A DNA stretch of 64,000 bases, from positions 1,736,001 through 1,800,000 of the forward strand of contig NZ_CP014342.1 of NCBI RefSeq assembly GCF_001618685.1. Direction: 5' to 3'. The notes under the pieces are model-generated. The model was not told the origin of the DNA. It worked only from the letters and a program-made list of their open reading frames with translations, and made no database searches. This document shows, piece by piece, positions 35,307-44,393 of this stretch. The translations under genes were made by a program, and so were the position numbers. Every line of letters begins with the position of its first letter. Within the stretch, counting starts at the first letter, position 1. Source of the DNA: Geobacillus subterraneus (lineage in GTDB: Bacteria > Bacillota > Bacilli > Bacillales > Anoxybacillaceae).

Positions 35307-36431
35307 ATGCCGACTCGTCTGCTCGCCTTATTGCACCGCCCGCTCCAATACGCGTACCGCTCTTTTTTATACCGCCACCCGGTTCGCCTCGCCGATGCCG
35401 ACTTGCTCCGCCGGATGATGACCGCCCGCCTTTCCCCTTCGCCTCCTCGGCAGCTCAGTGCCGAGGAGGCAGCCATCGTCGCCGCCATCCGGCGGAAAAC
35501 AGCGGAACATAACCGCAACAACGTCACGCGTACGGCGGCCTATTTGGCGTTTTTCGAGCGCCATTTGGAAATGCACTGGGCGTTTTTGGCTCACCTCGTC
35601 TCGCGTAACGGCGGCTGGAACATGACCGACTTGCGCGGCGGCCTCCTGCCGTTGTTGTTGCCAAAAGAAACGGTCGCGCCGCTCTTTTTGTTTCTGGAGC
35701 GAGCCAATGCGCTCATTTTTCACGACGCTTATCCGCAGCTTTTGTTGTATGAGGAAAGCAAGCGCCAAGGAACGCCGCTGTTTCATTTGCTGCCGTTTTT
35801 CTCCGTCTCTTCGTTTATGAAGCCGCTTTGGGAACATTTTTGGAAAACGGGCGACGCCGCGCTGCTTACCGTCGCGTTAATTATTAACGAACAGCAGTAC
35901 ATCCAGCTTCGCGTCATTGAACACCCGTTTTTCCGCGCCCGTGTGCTGTCGAGCTGGCCGTTTATCGCCGAGCAATGGCTCGGGTTCAATGATGTGCTCA
36001 TCCCTCTAGCCCGCGGCCGCAGCGGCGCTTTAGTTGGAACGACCGTGCGCGATTTTTCTGATGTTCATCACCGCATTCACATCGGCAAAACGCTGTACAG
36101 TTTGCTGCTGTTTGATCCGCGCCTGTTTCGCCGCGCCTACCGCTTTGCCCGCTGCGTTCCCCATAGCGGCTCGCGCGCCGACTATTGGCCGCAAACGTTT
36201 GCCGCAACATATGATGGACGCCGCCTGTACAGCCCTCGTCTCGAGGCCGCCTGGCCGGATCTTGCGCACTCTTTTGACGACCGGCGCGACTGGTTCACTG
36301 ATGACACGATCATGCGGGCGCTTGAGACGCTTCCGCTGCCGGCCTCGGGCGAAATGACAGACCGCTACAAGCGGCATTTGGCCATGATGAAAGCGGCCGC
36401 CATCGCGGCGGCCAAGCCGGCGGGCGTCTAA
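35307..36431 (+). CDS. DUF2515 family protein (YppC-like)
   Basis: A 374-residue protein with the DUF2515 block NRNNVTRTAAYLAFFERHLEMHWAFLAHLVSRNGGWNMTDL. The remainder is mostly helical, with no signal peptide. No function is known. ATG 35307 follows GCAAGGAGGGACAC at a good distance; the upstream in-frame ATG 35268 has no site. It interrupts the otherwise conserved yod order, where B. subtilis has yodM. Confidence 0.85.
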   Translation: MPTRLLALLHRPLQYAYRSFLYRHPVRLADADLLRRMMTARLSPSPPRQLSAEEAAIVAAIRRKTAEHNRNNVTRTAAYLAFFERHLEMHWAFLAHLVSRNGGWNMTDLRGGLLPLLLPKETVAPLFLFLERANALIFHDAYPQLLLYEESKRQGTPLFHLLPFFSVSSFMKPLWEHFWKTGDAALLTVALIINEQQYIQLRVIEHPFFRARVLSSWPFIAEQWLGFNDVLIPLARGRSGALVGTTVRDFSDVHHRIHIGKTLYSLLLFDPRLFRRAYRFARCVPHSGSRADYWPQTFAATYDGRRLYSPRLEAAWPDLAHSFDDRRDWFTDDTIMRALETLPLPASGEMTDRYKRHLAMMKAAAIAAAKPAGV

Positions 36432-36450
36432 TCCCGCCTCGAACATCATA

Positions 36451-36474
36451 AAAACGACGAGGGTTACTCGTCGT
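36451..36474 (-). terminator. Terminator overlapping the yozD stop
   Basis: The ACGACGAG / CTCGTCGT stem contains the TAA stop in its loop and is followed by TTTT on the minus strand. Confidence 0.7.
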
Positions 36475-36643
36475 CGACATCAATTTCTTCATCGATAATG
36501 CATTTTTCTAGCAAATAGTCAAACGTAATATCGGCGAGCTCCTCAAGCTCCTCCTGCGTCGGCACAAAGCCGCGGCGAATGAGTTCTTGGTAAAAAAACT
36601 CGGCGATTTCCTCCGTGTCAATAATCACTTCAATTTCCTTCAC
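36464..36643 (-). CDS. yozD: YozD-like protein
   Basis: A 59-residue acidic protein starting at GTG 36643: MKEIEVIIDTEEIAEFFYQ..., ending DEEIDVDDE. The sequence EFFYQELIRRGFVPTQEELEELADI is very like B. subtilis YozD. Function unknown. It lies between yodL and yodN as in B. subtilis. AAGGGGGCGAG is the ribosome site. Confidence 0.8.
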   Translation of the reverse strand: MKEIEVIIDTEEIAEFFYQELIRRGFVPTQEELEELADITFDYLLEKCIIDEEIDVDDE

Positions 36644-36775
36644 CGCATCTCGCCCCCTTTGTAATGTTGTATGTCGCCGCCTTCCGTTTTATGTCAAAAA
36701 TCATGTTGTACTACTTTTTCTGTCTTCGCCATACATATGTACTAAACAAAACAAACATACGGAGGGCGGAACGAA

Positions 36776-36898
36776 ATGGACAAGCTGACTACATTGGATA
36801 AAATGATGGAAACAGTTGTCAACGGGCTGGCTGCGCTCGTCATCTTCGCCGGCATTCCATATTTTCTCTTTATTCTTTGTCAGTTTCTATTATGGTGA
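36776..36898 (+). CDS. Small membrane peptide, unknown
   Basis: A 40-residue peptide MDKLTTLDKMMETVVNGLAA followed by one hydrophobic helix ending FLLW. ACGGAGGGCGG lies six bases before ATG 36776. Its last 19 bases overlap the end of yodN on the other strand. No family is recognised. Confidence 0.6.
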   Translation: MDKLTTLDKMMETVVNGLAALVIFAGIPYFLFILCQFLLW

Positions 36899-37524
36899 TT
36901 GACGATCGCTTGTAAACGCTGAACAACCGTTTCCATCATCCGTTTATATTGATCATCGCCAAACCATTCATACAGCGCTTTATAGTCGTTGTACATATCG
37001 AGCAGCTCGTCGACCGACGGTCCGCTGTTTTCGCCATTAGTCAGCGGCAGCAAAAGCGACGCGTTCATCGGTGTGGCGATGACAATGTCCTGCACGAGCG
37101 TGACGGACGTTTCCTCCCCGTCGGCAAGCGGAATAATGTCTTCAAGATGAACTTCAATTTCCCAGCCGTCCGTCAGCCGCTTCAATTCATAAATCGTCTC
37201 TTCCCATCCTTCCCCGTAGTAGCGGTAAATTTCCGTCCGCACCCCGACGACTTTGAACAAATGGCCGCCATAATCGCGGACGCGGACAATTTCACCAAGG
37301 AAAAACGGCAGCTCAATTTCAATTTCCTCAGCGATCCATAAATCGCCTGTAAACTCAGACAATAAAACGAGCGCCTGCTCGGTAAACAAACTGTGGCCAT
37401 GGTTAATTTCGTATAAAAACGTGCCGTCAATTTGTTGGATATCGGTGACGGTCCCGACCGTTCCGTACAATGTGTTGACAACGATATCACCGACGGAAAA
37501 TTTCGGGCGTTTCGGCGCGCTCAT
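36880..37524 (-). CDS. yodN: YodN-like protein
   Basis: A 214-residue acidic protein, MSAPKRPKFSVGDIVVNTLYGTVG..., rich in beta strands (KOW/SH3-like start) and helical at the end (VDELLDMYNDYKALYEWFGDD). I assign yodN by position between yozD and yozE and by size; the sequence match is from memory. ATG 37524 is favoured over 37530 because of spacing to AAAGGGTGGGAG. Function unknown. Confidence 0.65.
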   Translation of the reverse strand: MSAPKRPKFSVGDIVVNTLYGTVGTVTDIQQIDGTFLYEINHGHSLFTEQALVLLSEFTGDLWIAEEIEIELPFFLGEIVRVRDYGGHLFKVVGVRTEIYRYYGEGWEETIYELKRLTDGWEIEVHLEDIIPLADGEETSVTLVQDIVIATPMNASLLLPLTNGENSGPSVDELLDMYNDYKALYEWFGDDQYKRMMETVVQRLQAIVNHHNRN

Positions 37525-37655
37525 CGGCATCTCCCACCCTTTTGAACAAATGGTTAGTATAGTATATGCATGCATGAAAGGGTGGACACCTTTGCCAGCG
37601 CGGAAAAAGCGGTTTGAAAGCGCTCCCAATACACAAAACAGGAGCGTTTTCCTAG

Positions 37656-37874
37656 TTACGCTTCATGCAAAAACTGCTCCCACAGTTCATCAAAAATGAC
37701 CATGCTTTCCAAATAGTCGCCGTGTAACTCCAAATAGACGCTTAATTCTTCATAATCCGCTGATCCTTTCGGAAAGCTGTGGTCGTCATACGCCCCGTTC
37801 GCAAACCGCACGACCGGGTCTTCTTCACGCCCGTGGCGGAAGCGCAATAAATAGCGGTAAAACGATCTTGCCAT
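37656..37874 (-). CDS. yozE: YozE family protein (UPF0346)
   Basis: A 72-residue SAM-like helical protein: FYRYLLRFRHGREEDPVVRFANGAYDDHSFPKGSADYEELSVYLELHGDYLESM matches the YozE family closely. The B. subtilis structure has a small helical domain of unknown role. The start ATG 37874 follows GAGGATGGGG. The gene closes the conserved yod block. Confidence 0.88.
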   Translation of the reverse strand: MARSFYRYLLRFRHGREEDPVVRFANGAYDDHSFPKGSADYEELSVYLELHGDYLESMVIFDELWEQFLHEA

Positions 37875-38171
37875 GTTTCCCCATCCTCTTCCTTTCTCTT
37901 TGTTGCTATTATAATGAGCTTTTTCATGTTTGTGAAGCCTTTTTTCGCCGCTTGTATTGCCATCGTACGCGCTAAGCCTGCTTTTCATGCCAAAGATCGA
38001 GGACTTTCATGAATCTACATGCAACCGTCCTTTCCGTCATACGAGCGAAGAAGCGCGAATATCCTAGCCTTCCCCACTAATCGGGCTGCCTTCGATCATA
38101 AAGCCCCCGCGCATAGGCCGCCGCTCCCGGCATGCCGTCTCCGCCTGTCACCACCTCGAGCAGCGCGCATG

Positions 38172-38203
38172 AAAAAAGAGTGTCCCGAAAGCAGCCGGGA
38201 CAC
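38172..38203 (-). terminator. Terminator downstream of bioB
   Basis: The GTGTCCCG / CGGGACAC stem is followed on the minus strand by TCTTTTTT. A second weaker hairpin GGCCTTTGAGGCC lies near 38276. The rest of the gap 37875-38300 holds no gene I can see. Confidence 0.7.
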
Positions 38204-38300
38204 CCTTGTCCGTTGCTAGATACGCACTGAACACTTCGGTAATACCATATCTTCCATCTTTCTTAAGGAAAGGCGGCCTTTGAGGCCACCCCCTCAACCG

Positions 38301-39299
38301 TTATACAGCGCCGGCTTGCGGCGCCGGAGCAAACTCGATCTCAAACCCAAGGTCTTCAAGCATCTTGTAATCGGCCGACTTTTCCTGCCCGGCGGTTGTT
38401 AAATAATCGCCGACGAAAATGGAGTTGGCGGCATACAGACCGAGGGGCTGAAGCGAGCGCAAATTCACTTCCCGTCCGCCGGCGATGCGAATTTCTTTTG
38501 TCGGGTTCATATAACGGAACAGCGCCAACACTTTTAAGCAATAACGCGGATTCAATTCATTCGTTCCGGCGAGCGGCGTCCCGTCGATCGCATGCAAAAA
38601 ATTGACCGGAATCGAATCGGCATCGAGCGCCCGCAGGCTGCGCGCCATATCGACAACATCTTGCCTCGTTTCTTTCATGCCGATAATGACGCCCGAGCAC
38701 GGCGAAAGCCCCGCTTCCTTCACCGTTTCGACCGTCCGCACCCGGTCATCATATGTATGAGACGTCGTAATATGCGGATGGTGTTGTTTCGACGTGTTAA
38801 TATTATGGTTGTAGCGGTCCACCCCCGCCTCTTTCAGCCGCGCGGCTTGTTCCGGCTTTAACATCCCAAGGCAGGCGCACACTTTCAGCCCGAACCGTTC
38901 CTTAATTTCTTTGACGGCGGAAACGACCGCGTCTACTTCCTTATCGCTCGGTCCGCGGCCGCTCGCGACGATGCAATACGTTCCGATGCGCAAACGGTGC
39001 GCCTCTTCCGCCCCACGTAGCAACGTTTCTTTATCGATCATTTTATACGTCTTCACCGGTGCCGTCGACACGGCGGACTGCGAACAGTAGCCGCAGTTTT
39101 CCGGACAAAGGCCGGATTTGGCGTTGATGATCATGTTCAATTTCACCTTATTTCCATAATAAGTCGAGCGGATTCGGTACGCCCCTTGCAAAAGAAGGAG
39201 CAGCTCCTCGTCCGGACAGTCGAGCATCGCCAGCGCCTCTTCATCAGCCAGCTCGTACCCTTCAATCACTTGTTCGGCTAATGACAGCCAATCAGCCAT
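38301..39299 (-). CDS. bioB: Biotin synthase
   Basis: A 332-residue radical-SAM enzyme inserting sulfur into dethiobiotin. The [4Fe-4S] cluster Cys are 65, 69 and 72 in CPENCGYCSQS. The motifs YNHNINTS and SPCSGVIIGM are also typical. No other biotin gene is adjacent. A BirA operator overlaps the promoter (39332-39386), so expression should fall when biotin is plentiful. Its product would be used by the YngH/YngHB carboxylase among others. The start is ATG with GGGGAGAGG. Confidence 0.97.
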   Translation of the reverse strand: MADWLSLAEQVIEGYELADEEALAMLDCPDEELLLLLQGAYRIRSTYYGNKVKLNMIINAKSGLCPENCGYCSQSAVSTAPVKTYKMIDKETLLRGAEEAHRLRIGTYCIVASGRGPSDKEVDAVVSAVKEIKERFGLKVCACLGMLKPEQAARLKEAGVDRYNHNINTSKQHHPHITTSHTYDDRVRTVETVKEAGLSPCSGVIIGMKETRQDVVDMARSLRALDADSIPVNFLHAIDGTPLAGTNELNPRYCLKVLALFRYMNPTKEIRIAGGREVNLRSLQPLGLYAANSIFVGDYLTTAGQEKSADYKMLEDLGFEIEFAPAPQAGAV

Positions 39300-39331
39300 C
39301 TTTTCCTCTCCCCTTTCCCATCATTACATTT

Positions 39332-39386
39332 ATCGTAGCGGACAAAATCGATTATTGTCAACCTATTTTTGTTTTCTGTTTACCAA
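39332..39386 (-). promoter_or_regulatory. BirA operator and promoter of bioB
   Basis: The inverted repeat TTGGTAAAC - 15 bp - GTTGACAA (minus strand; 39378-39386 and 39355-39362) matches the biotin repressor site. Its right half contains the -35 TTGACA, followed by an 18-bp spacer and TACGAT. Confidence 0.8.
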
Positions 39387-39448
39387 ATCGTACAGCAGCC
39401 AAACCACCATGCTTCGGCGTGATGAACAGCCGCCTTCAGCCCATGCAA

Positions 39449-39482
39449 ACAAAACAGGCTGCCGTTCTTAGCGACAGCCTGT
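39449..39482 (-). terminator. Terminator of the FAD enzyme gene
   Basis: CAGGCTGTCG / CGGCAGCCTG on the minus strand is followed by TTTTGTTTG. Confidence 0.75.
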
Positions 39483-39496
39483 CTCGTTTCGTTCGC

Positions 39497-40936
39497 TTAA
39501 CGCGTCAATTTTTCAACGATGTCGCGGGCGATCCAAACGCCGCAAGCGCTTGCCTGAGCGAGGCCGCGCGTAATGCCGGCGCCGTCGCCGCCGACATACA
39601 GCCCGGCGATTTCCGTTTCAAACCGATCGTTCAGTTTTGGCCGCGCTGAATAAAACTTCGCCTCAACGCCGTAAAACAGCGTATGCTCAGACGCGAGCCC
39701 CGGAGTGACATGATTGAGCGCTTCTGTCATTTCGATCAAACTTTTCATCGTGTTGTACGGCAGGACAAGGCCTAAATCGCCCGGCACCGCTTCTTTTAAC
39801 GTCGGTTCAATAAACCCTTCCTTGATCCGTTTCTCCGTCGATCGCCGCCCTTTTAAAATGTCGCCGTATTTTTGCACGATGATGCCGCCGTTAGACAAGG
39901 CGTTCGCCAGCCGGGAAATGTCACGGGCGTATTCGTTCGGCTTATCAAACGGATCGGAAAATTTGTGCGAGACAAGAAGCGCAAAATTCGTGTTGTCGCT
40001 GCCGAGCTTCGGATCTTTGTACGCATGGCCGTTGGCAAGCATAATGCCGGAATGGTTTTCGACGACCACATGCCCGGACGGATTGCTGCAAAACGTCCGC
40101 ACTTGCGTCCCGACTGACGTGTTGAAAATAAATTTTCCCTCATATAAATGCTCGTTAATTTCCTGCATCACAATGTTCGACGTTTCGACGCGCACCCCGA
40201 TATCGACTTGGTTGTTAATCATCCGCAGACGGCGCTTGCGCAACACTTTGTTCAGCCAGACCGAGCCGTCGCGCCCCGGGGCGATGACGACTTTTTCTGC
40301 CGTCAACGTTTCACCGTCTTTCAGCACGACCCCTTTCACTTCATGGCCGCCTTCCGTCCGTTCCGTCACGATGTCATCCACTTCTGTTTGAAAGCGCATC
40401 GTAATTCGCTCGCGCAAATATTCAAAAATGCTTTGTAAAATTGCTAAGTTTTGCTCTGTTCCTAAATGGCGGACATAAGCGCGCAGCAGCTTCAGCCCGG
40501 CGGCATAAGCGCGCCGCTCGATCTCTTTCACTTTGTCTGTCATCGGATCGGTCATCGACGTCGTCGCCCCGTGTTTTAAGTTGATTTCATCCACATAACG
40601 GATGAGTTCAAGCACGGTTGAAGCCGGCAAATAATCGGTCATCCAGCCGCCGAATTCGCTCGTGATGTTGAACTTGCCGTCCGAATACGCTCCAGCCCCG
40701 CCGAAGCCGTTCGTAATCGAACAGGCGGGCACACAGCCGGCATAATCTTTTTTGCCGGCCGGCGGCGGGCATTTCTCAATTTTTTTCTGCAAAATCGGAC
40801 AGTTGCGCTTATATATATCATGCCCTTTGTCAATCAGGAGCACGTTCGCCCCGGGCAGTTTGAGCGTCAGTTCATAACAGGTGAAAATACCGGCCGGCCC
40901 GGCGCCGACCACAATCACATCGTAATGATTGGTCAT
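39497..40936 (-). CDS. FAD-dependent oxidoreductase (COG2509 type)
   Basis: A 479-residue flavoprotein. The N-terminal dinucleotide motif is VVGAGPAGIFTCYEL, and a second block VVIAPGRDGSVWLNKVL and the C-terminal LYVGGDGAGITRGLAQA complete the FAD fold. A Cys-rich segment CPPPAGKKDYAGCVPACSITNGFGGAGAYSDGKF is characteristic of these uncharacterised dehydrogenases. The substrate is unknown. ATG 40936 follows GGGGGATGG. It stands alone, divergent from the DUF502 gene. Confidence 0.88.
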   Translation of the reverse strand: MTNHYDVIVVGAGPAGIFTCYELTLKLPGANVLLIDKGHDIYKRNCPILQKKIEKCPPPAGKKDYAGCVPACSITNGFGGAGAYSDGKFNITSEFGGWMTDYLPASTVLELIRYVDEINLKHGATTSMTDPMTDKVKEIERRAYAAGLKLLRAYVRHLGTEQNLAILQSIFEYLRERITMRFQTEVDDIVTERTEGGHEVKGVVLKDGETLTAEKVVIAPGRDGSVWLNKVLRKRRLRMINNQVDIGVRVETSNIVMQEINEHLYEGKFIFNTSVGTQVRTFCSNPSGHVVVENHSGIMLANGHAYKDPKLGSDNTNFALLVSHKFSDPFDKPNEYARDISRLANALSNGGIIVQKYGDILKGRRSTEKRIKEGFIEPTLKEAVPGDLGLVLPYNTMKSLIEMTEALNHVTPGLASEHTLFYGVEAKFYSARPKLNDRFETEIAGLYVGGDGAGITRGLAQASACGVWIARDIVEKLTR

Positions 40937-41117
40937 TGTGCCATCCCCCATTTCTTATATTCCATTCGGAAGTATACGAGACATTCATTGATTCGTCAAG
41001 AAAAAATACGAACTTTTTATGTAAATTCGGTCATGAACGTTCGATTTTATTGCTAGTTGTGCAAAACGAAAAAAATTGGTATGGTGAGAGAAGACATAAG
41101 GAAAGGGAGGAGAACGG

Positions 41118-41711
41118 ATGCGCTTTTTTGTGAAAAATTTTGTAAACGGCATGCTGACGATCGTGCCGATTTTGTTAGCGGTGTATGTGTGCTACAAAGT
41201 GTTCGCTGTATTGGACGGGCTGCTTGGCCAGTACGTCCGCCCGTATTTGGACGGCCGCTACATCCCCGGCCTTGGCTTGCTCGCCACGGTTGCGCTCATC
41301 ACGGTGTGCGGCTGGCTGTCGACGCAATATGTAAGCGGCCGCCTCATTCGGCTTGTCGAGCGGTTGCTTGAAAGCATTCCTTTGATGAAGACCGTTTATT
41401 CGGTCGCGAAAGATACGATCGCTTCCTTCGTCGGGGAAAAACGGTCATTTTCGCAAGTCGTGCTCGTTACGGTGCCCGAGAGCGGCTGGAAATGCCTCGG
41501 CTTTATTACAATGGACGATGTCGGCGCGTGGCACGATCCGCTTGCTGATTATGTTGCTGTTTATATTCCACAGACATTTCAAGTCGCCGGGCTTACCCTT
41601 CTCGTCCCGAAAGAGCAGGTCGAAGTCATCGACATCTCGCCGGAAGAAGCAATGAAGTTTATCCTCTCCGGCGGCGTCGCGGCCCGCAAGCAAAAACGGC
41701 TGCCCCAATGA
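41118..41711 (+). CDS. DUF502 family membrane protein
   Basis: A 197-residue protein with two N-terminal membrane helices (about 5-27 and 50-70) and a soluble domain containing GWKCLGFITMDD and the VYIPQTFQVAGLTLLVP block. These match DUF502, a widespread family of unknown function. AAGGGAGGAGAAC precedes the ATG. A strong hairpin overlaps the stop codon. Confidence 0.88.
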   Translation: MRFFVKNFVNGMLTIVPILLAVYVCYKVFAVLDGLLGQYVRPYLDGRYIPGLGLLATVALITVCGWLSTQYVSGRLIRLVERLLESIPLMKTVYSVAKDTIASFVGEKRSFSQVVLVTVPESGWKCLGFITMDDVGAWHDPLADYVAVYIPQTFQVAGLTLLVPKEQVEVIDISPEEAMKFILSGGVAARKQKRLPQ

Positions 41712-41729
41712 CAGGGCAGCCGTTCATAT
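41695..41729. terminator. Terminator overlapping the DUF502 stop
   Basis: An 11-bp stem AACGGCTGCCC / GGGCAGCCGTT is followed by TTCATATT. Two convergent genes end around it. Confidence 0.7.
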
Positions 41730-41773
41730 TGCCAGCCGAAATACGTGTTTGCTGACGAGAATTCGTTCGACCG

Positions 41774-42712
41774 TCAAAAATATCGTTTTTTCCAAAAAAT
41801 GTACGCGGTCGCCGCCGACAGCGAACCGGCGAGCACCATGGCGACGGCAAAGGCGTACGGGGAGTGCTGGAACGGAATCGGCACGTTCATGCCGTAAAAA
41901 CTCGCCACCATCGTTGGCAACGAAATGACGATCGTAATGGCAGTCAAAAACTTCATCACGATGTTTAAGTTGTTCGAGATGACCGAAGCGAACGCATCCA
42001 TCATGCCGCTTAAAATGCTGCTGTACACTTCCGCCATTTCGATCGCCTGCTTGTTTTCAATAATGACGTCTTGCAGCAAATCTTGGTCATCTTCGTACAT
42101 GCGCAAATAGTTGAGGCGCATGAGCCGTTCCATGACGATATTGTTCGCTTTCAGCGACGTCATAAAATACACTAAGCTTTTTTCCATGCTAAGAAGCGAA
42201 AACAGCTCCTTGTTTTTCATCGACTGGTGCAGCTCTTTTTCGATTTCGCTCGTCCGCCGGTTGATTTGCTTCAAATAGCGCAAATAATACGTCGAAATCA
42301 TGTAGAGCATTTGCAAGGCGAACCGCGTTTTCATAAACGTGTAAAAGTTTTTGATCTTGTTTTTTGAAAATTCCTCAAAAATCGGATTTTCTTGTAAACA
42401 GACGGTGATAAAGCATATATTCGTAATAATCATGCCAATCGGAATCGTTTCGTATATCGGGCCGTCGATCTCGTCATGGGCGACGATCGGGATGTCGACG
42501 ATAATCAACACATGGTTATCCTCTTTTTCGATGCGCGACCGCTCTTCGTCGTCAAGTGCGTCTTTGATCGAGTCGATCGGAATGTCCAAATGGTGGGCGA
42601 TGTAACGAATTTCGTCCTCCGTCGGGGCGACGAGGTTGATCCAGCAGCCGTTTTCAATCCGGTCGATTTCCCGCATTTTGCCGCTGGCATCGGACAAATA
42701 CATTTTCATCAT
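41774..42712 (-). CDS. corA: CorA family Mg2+ transporter
   Basis: A 312-residue CorA protein: a long helical cytoplasmic domain, then two C-terminal helices with the YGMN signature in MVASFYGMNVPIPFQ. It imports Mg2+ (or Co2+/Ni2+) as a pentamer. The sequence is quite unlike the CorA remnant at 29797-29952. AGGAAGG precedes the first of three near-adjacent ATG codons (MMKM). The IS110-type element begins about 50 bp upstream of its start codon and may have displaced its native promoter. Confidence 0.93.
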   Translation of the reverse strand: MMKMYLSDASGKMREIDRIENGCWINLVAPTEDEIRYIAHHLDIPIDSIKDALDDEERSRIEKEDNHVLIIVDIPIVAHDEIDGPIYETIPIGMIITNICFITVCLQENPIFEEFSKNKIKNFYTFMKTRFALQMLYMISTYYLRYLKQINRRTSEIEKELHQSMKNKELFSLLSMEKSLVYFMTSLKANNIVMERLMRLNYLRMYEDDQDLLQDVIIENKQAIEMAEVYSSILSGMMDAFASVISNNLNIVMKFLTAITIVISLPTMVASFYGMNVPIPFQHSPYAFAVAMVLAGSLSAATAYIFWKKRYF

Positions 42713-42841
42713 CTAGCATCCTTCCTCCCTCTAGAAATGTTGATCTATCAAGGCTTTTCGGCCTCTCAGGGGTGTCCAAAAAATATTTTTCGACAAAATC
42801 CCTTACATCCTTTTTCAGTTTTGTGGATATCTTACAGACCT

Positions 42842-42999
42842 AGGGTGCGCTTCGCGGCCACGTCTGGTTATATTTTCCTGCCGCGGGGGGAAGCATATTC
42901 GATGCACCCTTTGGATCTCCGCGTCGCTGATGAGGACGAACCCTCCCATGTCTCCGGGCGTCTTCGCGCCAACATTCCCTCGTTCGGTCTCGTCATCAG
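42842..42999 (-). ncRNA. Candidate bridge/seek RNA of the IS
   Basis: Two stem-loops lie in the non-coding right end. In stem-loop 1, AGGGTGC (42842-42848) pairs with GCACCCT (42904-42910); inside it GCTT/AAGC and CGCGGC/GCCGCG enclose an unpaired loop of about 21 bases. In stem-loop 2, CTGATGA (42927-42933) pairs with TCATCAG (42993-42999), extended by GTTCG/CGAAC and an inner GGCG/CGCC hairpin at 42957-42970. IS1111-type elements carry their guide RNA downstream of the transposase, matching this position. Ends of the transcript are unknown. Confidence 0.6.
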
Positions 43000-43112
43000 G
43001 CGGAGGCCGGCCAAGCTCCTTTAGGGACTCAAGGTCGAATCGATGAAATCACGCCAGCTTCTCCGGTGTCATCTCGTTGTCCAACGATTCTTCCGTTCGC
43101 AGGGGGGAGGCC

Positions 43113-44393
43113 TTAGGCCGCCCGTTGCACCTGGGACAAGACGTCCTGTTTCATTCGCTCCGCGTCAAACGCTTGTTTCTTCGTACAAATCGCAAACAGC
43201 ACATTCAACAGCTTCCGGCACAAGGCGACGATGGACTGCTTTCCGGTCAGCGGATTGACGGATCGGGTCGTATAATACTCATGCAGCTCGCGAAACGCCT
43301 CGTTATGCCGAATCAGCGGAATCATCGCCCGAAACAGCACCGAGCGCAACCGTTTCCGTCCCCGTTTGGAGATGTGCTTTTGCCCTTTGCGCTGGCCGGA
43401 GGAGTTCTCCTTGAGCGTCAGGCCCGCCAACTTCACCAATTGGCGCGGGTCCCGATAATGGGCGAAGCTGCCGATCTCCGCCAGCAGATCGATGATCGTG
43501 GCGTCTCCCAACCCGTCGACCGTTTTCAACCATTGGTACTCCATCGTCGTTTGAACCAATGCCTTCAACTCGGCGTCCAGTGCAGCGATCTCCGCCTCCA
43601 ATTGGCGGTATCGGCGGACGAGCGCGGCGATCTCAAACCGGGCCATCGCTGTCCCTTCCGTCACCCCAATCGAGTCCTTCGCGGTGTTGATCAACGCCTG
43701 AATTTTGGCCTTCTGCGGGCATTTCATCCCTTCGCTTTGCCGGTACACCTCAAGAAGCTCCTCCACCGTCCGGCCGGCCATATCAGCCGGAAGCGGCGTC
43801 CACTCCAACACCGAAAGCGCCGTTTTCCCCAAGTCACGAAACACGGTCCAAAACTCTGGAAAATACCGATCCGTCCAGCGGACGATCGCGTTTTTCACCG
43901 CCGTCTGTTCCTTGCGGAGCTTCTCTTTGAGCGTGCTCCCCACGCGCAAATCGGCTTCAATCTCGTGCAGCAGCCGGGGAACGAGGAATCGTCCGTCTTT
44001 TGCCAGTCTGGCAATGACCAGGGCGTCTTTGGCGTCGTGTTTCGTCGGCAGGTTGTCATCAAGTTCTTTCGACCGGCACACATGCGCCGGGTTGACCATG
44101 ACCAACGGGATCCCGTGCTCCTCGAGGAAGTAGGCCAGGTTCAACCAGTAGTGCCCGGTCGGCTCCACGGCGACGATCACCTCTGACTTCCCGAACGCTT
44201 GCATCGCCCCCTGAATCGCTTTATACAGCTGTTGAAACCCCTCTTTCGACTGGAAGATCGGGAACGATTTGCGAAGCACGCGCCCCCGGTCATCCACGAA
44301 GCAGGCGTAGTGGGTTCGTTTCGCGATATCAATACCCACGACAAGCGTTTGTTCGGTTACTTGATCAATTTTATAGTTTTGTGTACAATTCAT
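43113..44393 (-). CDS. IS110 family transposase (IS1111 type)
   Basis: A 426-residue recombinase. The N-terminal RuvC-like DEDD domain shows VGIDIAKRTHYACFVDD, AVEPTGHYW and the DAKDALVIARL block. The C-terminal Transposase_20 domain shows LKTVDGLGDATIIDLLAEIG and the FAHYRDPRQLVKLAGL segment followed by KRGRKRLRSVLF, with the catalytic Ser expected near this region. ATG 44393 follows AAGGAGG; longer upstream frames are outside the element. The frame is intact. Confidence 0.93.
   Translation of the reverse strand: MNCTQNYKIDQVTEQTLVVGIDIAKRTHYACFVDDRGRVLRKSFPIFQSKEGFQQLYKAIQGAMQAFGKSEVIVAVEPTGHYWLNLAYFLEEHGIPLVMVNPAHVCRSKELDDNLPTKHDAKDALVIARLAKDGRFLVPRLLHEIEADLRVGSTLKEKLRKEQTAVKNAIVRWTDRYFPEFWTVFRDLGKTALSVLEWTPLPADMAGRTVEELLEVYRQSEGMKCPQKAKIQALINTAKDSIGVTEGTAMARFEIAALVRRYRQLEAEIAALDAELKALVQTTMEYQWLKTVDGLGDATIIDLLAEIGSFAHYRDPRQLVKLAGLTLKENSSGQRKGQKHISKRGRKRLRSVLFRAMIPLIRHNEAFRELHEYYTTRSVNPLTGKQSIVALCRKLLNVLFAICTKKQAFDAERMKQDVLSQVQRAA

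Noticed and set aside
37875..38300. Hidden gene in the 426-bp gap between yozE and bioB
   Set aside because: Both strands were read; only the bioB terminators and an unstructured remainder were found.
42713..43030. M-box or other Mg2+ riboswitch upstream of corA
   Set aside because: The region is structured, but it lies inside the IS inverted repeats and lacks the conserved M-box core as I know it.
43077..44186. A 369-codon plus-strand frame over the IS transposase
   Set aside because: It is antisense to an intact IS110 transposase and has no recognisable domain or ribosome site.
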